This document shows, in pieces, positions 57,513-64,000 of a stretch of 64,000 nt of DNA. The notes beneath the pieces were generated by a model that made no database searches, was not told the origin of the DNA, and saw only the letters and a program-made list of their open reading frames with translations. How positions within the stretch are numbered: position 1 is the first letter of the stretch; each line of letters starts with the position of its first letter. Source of the stretch: Kalmanozyma brasiliensis GHG001 (Eukaryota; Basidiomycota; Ustilaginomycetes; Ustilaginales); the NCBI RefSeq assembly GCF_000497045.1, contig NW_015961959.1, forward strand, positions 1,302,001 through 1,366,000, given 5' to 3'. Position numbers and translations under genes: made by a program.

Positions 57513-59435
57513 TTACATAGCGTGTTTCGACATGCCGCGGATTTTTTGTCCGTACTTGAACAACAAGAACGGCACCGGTACCATGACAAGCGCGATGAAT
57601 CCCAACAGCGACGAAGCCCATCGTGGTGTTAGCGCATTGAACATACTTGTTGCAAATAATGGAAACCCGAACCCAGCCGCGGAACGACAGACGGTGTTGG
57701 CAGCGAGCGCCGACGCCGCGTTGGCGAGGTAGACGTCGATAAGGTAGTTAAAGACGCCGAGGAAGCAAAAGAGCACGCCGAAACCGATGAGCGATCCGGC
57801 CATCATGGGCGACCAGTAGCTGATCGAGGGATAGCTCGTCCAGCCGAACCAGAAGAAGGCCACCACCAGACATGGGGCCGCCAACATGATCACATAGAGT
57901 CGCTCCTCGGGCGGCACCCGGTCGACGCCTTCCGCCTTGAGTCGATCCGCTTCTTTGACGTACTTCGGGTTGAAGTAGGCGACGTAGAGGGCCACCGCGG
58001 CGCATCCGCCTAGGAAGAAGGGGACAAACATGAGCCCAGAGATGCCCGAGTTGAAACCGTGGCCCTGTTCGAAGACGATCGGGAAGGCCTCGAAGAGGAG
58101 ATAGACAACGCCATAAACGAAGCTTTTTTGGAAACCGGGCCGTAAACAAGAGGCAGTGTTTGGAACACAGGAGGCGAAGGGTCAAAGACATGGGGGAAGA
58201 TGTGGTCAGCGGGATGTTTCTCAGAGCCATGGGCCAACGCTCAACCTTGAGATCTCTATGCGGAGTACTTACCTCATCCAGATGGTCATGACGAGCAGCA
58301 TCGGTTCCTGTGCGAGCATGATAAACGGCTTGAGGAGGGTCTTGTTGAGTCGGTCCTTCCATTCGATCTTGACGAGTTCGATCGGAGCCTTGTACCTGTC
58401 GTCGCCGGTTTCCTTCCTGATCCTCTTGGCCTTCTTCAACAGAATGATGGGTGCGTAGGTCTCTGGGAGGGTAGCGACGACGAGGATGAGGCAGACGCCC
58501 GAGAAAATGGTGCAGACCCAGAAGAGCCATCTCCAGCTGGTGCCGCTGACGGCAATGAAGCCGGAAACAATGGGACCCAGCGCAGGACCTGCAAAGGGCG
58601 CCAGCGAGAAGATGGAGAGCGCAATACCACGCGTCTTTGCGTCCCACAGATCGGCGATGACACCGCCGGAGTTGGTGAGGGGCGAAGCGGCAAAGGTGCC
58701 TGCGAGGAAGCGGAAGACGAGGATGGAAGCGGTGTTTTTCGATAGAGCACAACCGACGTTGAAGGCGGTGTAGACGAACATGGCGAGGATGAAGACGGGT
58801 CGACGACCGAATTGTTCGGAGAGCGGACCCCACAGGAGCGGGCCGAGACAGTAGCCAGCGACAAAGATGGAGAGACTGAGAACGGCCACCTCGCGCCCAA
58901 ACTTGAACTCGCCGATGAGCTCAGGGACGATACCGGACGGAGCGGACGAGGTGAAGGTCGAATTGAGCACCAGCAGACCGGCAAGCATGGTGAGGTACCA
59001 TCGATAGGCGCGGGACCAGGTGAAGGGGTTTTCCCTATCGTCCTCGCCCTCCCAATGGACGATGACGACGTCCTTGCCAGCTTGCGATTGAAAGCGCTCG
59101 AGGTGGTCTTCGGTATGCGAGCGTTCGAGATCACCACCAAAAGGATGTGTCGAGTCGTGGGCTTCGGTGCGTGAACGCCGAGAGAAGGTGCGTGTGGGTC
59201 GGGCGGCTGTGTCGTTGGTGCGGTCGGCGGAAAGGTAAGTAGGGGCGGTCTGAGGGGCGAAGCCGACCGAGGCACCCTTGATGGGGGCTGCGGGGGCCGA
59301 GTCTTCCTTCTCTGAGAAGGCCTTGTCGCTGTGACCGATCGCGGTGGCAGCGTTGGATGAGTTCTGCTTTTCCAAGTCGAGGTTGGATTGGTCGACCGAG
59401 GGCGCCGCCGTGGAGGAAGCCTGATGTTGCGACAT
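57513..59435 (-). CDS. MFS transporter, DHA1-type multidrug/polyamine family, two exons
   Basis: Exons 59435-58273 and 58122-57513 (150 nt intron, AG|GTAAGT...AAAAAAG|C, phase 2) give 590 residues. A disordered 150-residue cytosolic N terminus is followed by VHWEGEDDRENPFTWSRAYR, the NPxxWS/RRY motif of fungal DHA1 MDR/TPO carriers. Then come about 12 TM helices with the MFS motif A region PLSEQFGRRPVFILAM and the motif C region APFAGPALGPIVSGF. The second exon begins SFVYGVVYLLFEAFPIVFEQ. Members export fungicides, polyamines or organic compounds at the plasma membrane; the substrate is not predictable. A TATATA-like element lies near 59546-59552 on the plus strand, about 115 bp upstream. 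The acceptor ends in AAAAAAG, not CAG, which is unusual but the phase is exact. Confidence 0.92.
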
Positions 59436-61336
59436 TGCGATTCTGTAACACGCACGCGTGCGAGCAGGGTAGGGAAACAAGGGACACGACCGAATGGGGT
59501 AGATGATGTTCAGAAGGGAAGAGCGGATGTCGATTAGGACGGCATTGTATATATCCTCCTCTGCCTCGGAAAAGTTTCGACCAGGGACCGTCAGAACAAT
59601 GATGATGTGTTGAATGCCACACACAAGGGGGCACCATGTTGGGCCGAGGATGCAGCGTTCCGGGTCAGAGTCTTGTGCGAGCGTCGTACATGCAGCGAGC
59701 GCCCTTTCTGTCAGCCTGTGTTTGTAAAAACACAGTCGAAAATCCCGAGGCGTTTTTGATTATCATTTCCGGTAAAAAAAAAAAAAAANNNNNNNNNNNN
59801 NNNNNNNNNNNNNNGAGTTTGATCGACATTGTTTCCACTTGTACGACGTCGGTCCTTTCCACCAAGATGTGCACATCCAGTCGTGTGCCGATCTGTGAGT
59901 TGCAGGTCGAAGCGGTTGTGATCCGTCGGCACCCTTTCTCGCTGGCTCTGCAAGCCCAATCAATCTCCAAGCCACGATTTTATCGAAAGCGGAAATTAAA
60001 TTAAATTTTCCTTTTTTTTCGGCTGATTTTTGCCGTGCTCAAACAATGAGGCTTGGAATGCCACTCTATCGCTTTCCCGGCTACTGCATCCCAGCCGGAT
60101 AGCCACTTGAGGGCCATATGGATGCAGCCTGATCGATGCGTCGGATTGCTCTGCCCGTTTCTTGAGGCTGGACCGCACTTGGAGCAAGCGACGACATGTA
60201 CCCCGAGCTAAGTACACGGTCAGTAAGCAAGCCTCAGATGCCGCCGTTTGGGGCATCAAGCTGAACAGCTCAAGCGGCGGCTGTCAGGGGATAACGTCAT
60301 TTCTTAGCTCGTACAAGGCGCAAAAGTTGAATCTCCGCAAGAAGGTTGATTGTGCTGACCGCGTTTTTCGTGTCATGAAGAGTTTGAAATCGTCTTCTGC
60401 TGCACCCGCGTGGTTTTGCCGGCGAGACACCTGCCTCGAGGCCGCCTTTTCCGTGGGGAACGTCGGACGAGAGAAGCCCTCGCATGGCCTTAACCCGCCC
60501 GTCAGCGAGCTTGACTTGCCCCTTGATACGGTGTGCCTGAGAACCCGGATCGTGCGCACATGGCTTCCCATGGATATCCCGAGTCATCGGAGCGGTTACG
60601 GGATTCCTGAACTTGCCGCCGGGGCCACATGTGCTCCTGTCCCGCGGGGCATGCGTTGTCTGGCCATGCAGGCGCTCGCTCCTCCCAACCTGTCGGATGC
60701 TTGAGCCGCTGTCTGTACTGCGCAGACTGTCGAAAGGACCCTGCATCTCGCCTCGGGGAGTTCTTTTGCATCTTTGCTCATGAAGTCAAGGGCGACGGAC
60801 ACTCGCATTGGGCGCATCGACAGTACTTCTCGTGCCGATTGAACAGCAGCCCACAAATGGTACAAGAGGACGCCGGCTAGTTCCACCACCATACCGCAGC
60901 GAAGCGATCAAAGCTCTGTGCTTGCTCTCTCCTATCCCGTCCACGCACGCGGTGAAAGACCTGTTCTCGGTCCCTCCTCACCTCTCCATACGACAATCGT
61001 GGAGCTCGTTGACACTCATCGCGTCTTAAGGAGCGATCTGCACAGCCTCGCTGCAGTCGCTTCCCAGCCTGGTTCCTGCATGATCGCGCTTCACACTTGG
61101 CCTGCGCCGGGAATCGGAAGAGGTCGACGTGATCGAAGCTTGCTAGTCTGGACAAGATCCGACACCCGAGCGTGGACCTGACCGAAAGCCAACCATGACC
61201 TTCCCAACTCGTGCACGCGTCGTCTGAAGATGGGTTTCGATGGTATCGCGCCAAGATGCGGAAGGGTATGTTTTACAATTGCCATCACTATTGAAATCGT
61301 CCAAAGAGGACACGAGCCCGAGACTTACGGATAGCA
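59436..61336. other. 1.9 kb intergenic region with an assembly gap
   Basis: The left end is the promoter of the DHA1 transporter (a TATATATCC-like element at 59546-59556). After the gap (59789-59814) the sequence to 61336 has only featureless overlapping frames. The gap interrupts a run of A's, so sequence may be missing here. Confidence 0.5.
59774..59814. other. poly(A) run followed by a 26-base N gap
   Basis: Fifteen A's (59774-59788) lead directly into 26 unknown bases (59789-59814). It looks like a homopolymer-driven assembly gap. The true length is unknown, so features crossing it cannot be judged. Confidence 0.9.
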
Positions 61337-61900
61337 TCAGAGCAAATAGCCCAGTAGCTCGTCCAAGAAGTATGTCACCCCGGCCAACAGCGCGAAGCCC
61401 GTAAAAAGCAGTAGACCAATGTTGTACTTTGCGATGGCGACGGCTACGGCGGGTGGACTATTGTTCTGCCCTGCATTGGTTTGTCTTGGTGCTTCAGTCG
61501 TTGCACTTGCAGCTCCTGCGTTCGTTGTTGTGGATGCGCTGGTCGCGCTCGCCGCGCTTGTTGTCGTGGTCGAGGAAGCGGAGGAGACGGAGGCGGTGGA
61601 GGAGGGTTCGAAGATGGTGACGATACCCGAGGGTGGCAGCGTCTGGGCGTTAACACTGCTCGTCGCGTGTGGTTGAAGCGTCATCGACATGCACGCCGAT
61701 TGCGGGGTGAGCGGGCCGATGCCGTGCCCACCATCCGTGTTGAGCGAGCACAGCAGCGTGCTGAGCACCACCGGGTCGTCGGAGTAGCTCTGCACCGGCA
61801 GCGTCGGCTGTGGTTGCGAGATTGACTGCCCTTGCGCCAATGTCAAAAGCAGCGCCAAGGTTAGCAGGAACAGCGTGCGCATGGTTGCTCTCGTTGCCAT
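61337..61900 (-). CDS. secreted or surface protein with signal peptide and C-terminal membrane segment
   Basis: A 187-residue intronless protein. Two in-frame Met (61900 and, after MATRAT, MRTLFLLTL) precede a signal peptide (TLFLLTLALLLTLAQG, cleavage near residue 24). The luminal part has only two cysteines (TLLCSLN, QSACMSM), possibly one disulfide, then a long Ser/Thr/Ala low-complexity stalk (SSTASVSSASSTTTTSAA) likely to be O-glycosylated. The C terminus is one strong TM segment (IGLLLFTGFALLAGVTYFL) with a short tail, so a type I membrane protein or a GPI precursor with its hydrophobic signal is possible. I do not recognise the family. Together with the 424-1017 gene, this is one of two short stalked surface proteins in the window. 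Confidence 0.75.
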   Translation of the reverse strand: MATRATMRTLFLLTLALLLTLAQGQSISQPQPTLPVQSYSDDPVVLSTLLCSLNTDGGHGIGPLTPQSACMSMTLQPHATSSVNAQTLPPSGIVTIFEPSSTASVSSASSTTTTSAASATSASTTTNAGAASATTEAPRQTNAGQNNSPPAVAVAIAKYNIGLLLFTGFALLAGVTYFLDELLGYLL

Positions 61901-62185
61901 GATGGAGCGTGGTGATGGTGATTGGAAGCAGTGGCGACGCCAAACGCGTGAGCGCTTTCACAGCTCGGCGGCGTCTGCTCTATCCGAAAGCTCTAATTTT
62001 GAAGGGCCAAAAATCAAAGCTTAAAATGAAGGTCGCAAAAAAAGAAAGCTCATAACCCCGCACTTCCGCTGGAAAGATAGGACGGAGCAGGGTCCACCGA
62101 CCTTTTCCCGCCGCACCTTCCAACCCCACCATCGCAGCATTCTCTCCACCATCTTCGTCAACTTCACCCTAGCAAGACCTTCGCA

Positions 62186-62485
62186 ATGGAACACTGCATC
62201 GGCATCCTCATCGAGCCCCTCATCGGGCTGTTCACCATGTGCACCGAGGTGGCTGCCATCTGCCTCGACGGGTGCCTCCAGACGTGCCGCGAGTCGTGTC
62301 GTTGCACTGCATGCTGCGGTTCCTGCAGCGGCCGATACGACGAGGAGGGGGATGAAGAGGCGAGGCCGATTCTGCAGCGGACTCAGCCTGGAGCGAGGGA
62401 GAGACCGACGATGGGTGCGCAAGAGGCTCAGGTGCGACGATGGAGCTCGGTGAGCGCGCTGCGGGGCGAGGAGGGACGGTCGTAG
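62186..62485 (+). CDS. tiny Cys-cluster protein, probably lipid-modified and membrane-associated
   Basis: A 99-residue intronless frame from the ATG at 62186 (TCGCAATGGAAC). The N-terminal half alternates hydrophobic residues and cysteines: MEHCIGILIEPLIGLFTMCT, then ICLDGCLQTCRESC and CTACCGSCSG. That is 11 Cys in 47 residues, with an amphipathic pattern and no classical signal peptide. The C-terminal half is charged and disordered (DEEGDEEARP). Such short Cys-cluster N termini are seen in fungal proteins that are palmitoylated or that bind membranes, so attachment to a cytosolic membrane face is the most likely state, as inference. It is divergent with the surface-protein gene (285 bp between starts) and converges on the HEATR6-like gene. 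Confidence 0.65.
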   Translation: MEHCIGILIEPLIGLFTMCTEVAAICLDGCLQTCRESCRCTACCGSCSGRYDEEGDEEARPILQRTQPGARERPTMGAQEAQVRRWSSVSALRGEEGRS

Positions 62486-62565
62486 ATATGTGCGCAGACG
62501 GGTATTCTCACTCGAGAGACTCGGAATGTCAGAGGTCATGATTGAGATGGGTATAGATGGATGGT

Positions 62566-64000
62566 CTAGACTGGAATGGTGTCAACAACAGTGCCGAGCA
62601 GACGTTTCAGCTCATCGACGTACAGCGCAGCCTCTTTGGATGTCGCTGGCTCTCCAAGCTCAGCCAGTCTAGCCATCGCGACGGTTCGGATCTTTCTGGC
62701 GCGCTGCTCGCCCAGCATTTCGAGGCGAAGGCTGCTGGAAGTCTGCGATGGAGTCTTGTCCGCATCAAGACAGAGCGAGACCAGAGCATTGGCTGCGCTG
62801 ACCCGGATCTTGAACACCTTTGCGGTCAAGCTACCACACAGCGAATCGACGATTTTGTCGACAAGTCCATCTGCAGAAGCAGAGGATCCGAGGGAATGCG
62901 TCATGACGACGCTGGAGGCCAACGCACGGTCAAGTGCAGAGGCAGCGTTCCACTTTGACTTGGGCGGCTTCGACGTCGTGCCCAACACCCTACAGAGCTG
63001 CTCCAACAGCGATCGTCCTAGCGAGAAGCAACCTTCCTTCGATGCAAATGCAAGGTCCAGCAGCGCCAAAAGGGTCCCAGAGGTGCGGTACGCGGAGACG
63101 GCCACGCCTTCAATGTCCTTGGCAGCTGCCAAGCAGTAGCGAGCATACTTCGTCCAGTCTGCCTCGATGAGAGGAGCTTTCGCGCGAAGTCGTGCTTCCA
63201 TCGCATTCGAGAAGGCCCATGATGCGCGTTGGCGGACGAGGCTCGAGCTGTCGTGCAAGGCTCCACCGCTGACCTTGTCCGGGTTGCCCCACAGCACATC
63301 GTCCAGGACATCGCAGATCTGCTGTTGATGCGTGTCGATGTGAGCGCTGTCCGCCGGAAGCACGAGCAAGCCGAGCACGCGCACGCCTGCAGCGCGGATC
63401 GCCTCGTCAGAGTCGGCGCAGTGACGCTTGACATAGTCCAAGATCGAGGTCGACCTCTCCGCGTCCAGAACACCGCTCCTCGAAAGCGCTCCGCGCAGGT
63501 CTGCGACTGTGCCGAGCATCATAGACACCAACTCGGGCGTCTGCATCGGCTGGTCGATCGTGCGCTGGCATATTTTCCAGAGCCGTGTCCACTCGTCGCC
63601 TTCAAGAACGAGGCCAGACGCATTGCCGAGCTTCTTGACAAAGAGGGCTAAGGCTGGCGTTTGGTCTGCTGATTTGGCGTCAGCTTCAAGCGCAGCTAGT
63701 ACGAGCTCGCATACCTCCGGTGTGAGCTCGGCGTCATCCGCGAGGAGGTGCAGTATGTCGACTACGGAATTGTCCGCTTGGCCTGCGGGTCGCGCTGTAG
63801 CAATCGTTTTGGCTCCAGACGTGGCTGTACCGGCAGTCGACGACGGTATCGATTCTGTTCGTCTACTCGCGCTCGAAGCGACCGCTGGTGGTGTTCGTGC
63901 TGTCATTGAAGCGACGACTTGTTTCGCCGTTGCTTGCACTTGTGGGTCGCTATGCGAGGCGAACGGCAACATCAGAGGGCCAAGAATACTCTCGTTGGAA
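62566..64000 (-). CDS. HEAT-repeat protein, HEATR6-like (5' end outside the window)
   Basis: Open without a stop to the right edge; the visible part is at least 477 residues. It ends at 62566 with RLLGTVVDTIPV. Near the window edge SILGPLMLPFASHSDPQVQ reads into a Ser/Ala linker. The remainder is helical-repeat sequence typical of HEAT/ARM proteins: DEAIRAAGVRVLGLLVLPAD, then DSSSLVRQRASWAFSNAM with the conserved WA-NLS-like repeat, KVFKIRVSAANALVSLCLD and RKIRTVAMARLAELG. HEATR6 is a large HEAT-repeat protein of unclear function in animals and fungi, and this order of repeats matches its C-terminal half. The internal ATG at 63972 is not the start, since the frame continues upstream. Confidence is high for a HEAT protein, moderate for HEATR6. 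Confidence 0.8.
   Translation of the reverse strand, partial: SNESILGPLMLPFASHSDPQVQATAKQVVASMTARTPPAVASSASRRTESIPSSTAGTATSGAKTIATARPAGQADNSVVDILHLLADDAELTPEVCELVLAALEADAKSADQTPALALFVKKLGNASGLVLEGDEWTRLWKICQRTIDQPMQTPELVSMMLGTVADLRGALSRSGVLDAERSTSILDYVKRHCADSDEAIRAAGVRVLGLLVLPADSAHIDTHQQQICDVLDDVLWGNPDKVSGGALHDSSSLVRQRASWAFSNAMEARLRAKAPLIEADWTKYARYCLAAAKDIEGVAVSAYRTSGTLLALLDLAFASKEGCFSLGRSLLEQLCRVLGTTSKPPKSKWNAASALDRALASSVVMTHSLGSSASADGLVDKIVDSLCGSLTAKVFKIRVSAANALVSLCLDADKTPSQTSSSLRLEMLGEQRARKIRTVAMARLAELGEPATSKEAALYVDELKRLLGTVVDTIPV

Noticed and set aside
59774..59788. Poly(A) run as evidence of a retroposed element
   Set aside because: No target-site duplication or reverse-transcriptase-like sequence was seen next to it, and the run borders an assembly gap, so a sequencing artefact is more likely.
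1..64000. Integrated virus, transposon, CRISPR array or rRNA genes
   Set aside because: No integrase, transposase, reverse transcriptase, terminal repeats, spacer arrays or rRNA-like blocks were seen on reading both strands.

Overview
The window reads as nuclear DNA of a fungus. It has GC-rich, mostly intron-poor protein genes on both strands at about one per 1.8 kb. The few introns are mostly 70-110 nt, with GTAAGT/GTGAGT donors and CTAAC/CTGAC-like branch points. There is an intron-bearing nuclear tRNA, and the proteins are typically fungal (FEX-type fluoride exporter, DHA1 and DHA2 drug transporters, SHPRH/Irc20-type remodeller, MTQ2, HYPK). Gene compactness and Ser/Thr-rich secreted proteins suggest a basidiomycete, probably a smut or related Ustilaginomycotina yeast. 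That placement is inference, not a database match.

Layout. 0-4.6 kb: the acidic tail of a gene that starts outside the window, a Cys-containing surface protein, tRNA-Cys(GCA) with an intron, a four-exon GFA/CENP-V enzyme and cyanase. 4.7-12.4 kb: a Tudor-SN protein and two secreted proteins. 12.7-20 kb: a 3-hydroxyisobutyrate-dehydrogenase-like enzyme, a three-exon HYPK gene head to head with an MTQ2-type methyltransferase, a cytochrome P450 and a mitochondrial malonyl-CoA:ACP transacylase. 21-33 kb: a DHA2 transporter, a zinc alcohol dehydrogenase, a small membrane protein, an SCP2-type thiolase, a secreted protein and a Gfo/Idh/MocA oxidoreductase. 33-44 kb: fluoride exporter, GNAT acetyltransferase, the large SNF2-RING protein and a long low-complexity protein. 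44-47 kb: two spliced same-strand genes that look like divergent paralogs of an unrecognised family. 47-52 kb: an M20 amidohydrolase, then a nitronate monooxygenase whose 1.36 kb intron holds a complete same-strand DUF1275 membrane-protein gene. 52.9-64 kb: an S33 hydrolase, an F-box-like protein, a DHA1 transporter, a 26-base assembly gap, a surface protein, a tiny Cys-cluster protein and the 3' part of a HEATR6-like gene.

The window is a chromosomal housekeeping and accessory region, not one pathway cluster. Small-molecule and detoxification functions are common (cyanase, GFA enzyme, nitronate monooxygenase, P450, alcohol dehydrogenase, fluoride exporter, two multidrug-type transporters). 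HYPK and MTQ2 share a 243 bp divergent promoter and both act on nascent-chain or translation-factor modification. The most unusual points are the nested DUF1275 gene, the altered nucleophile motif (GHGSG for GHSxG) in the transacylase, the paralog pair at 44-47 kb, a tandem repeat that duplicates a splice donor, and a stop codon lying inside a splice-donor consensus. I saw no CRISPR array, rRNA gene, integrated virus or recognisable transposon.
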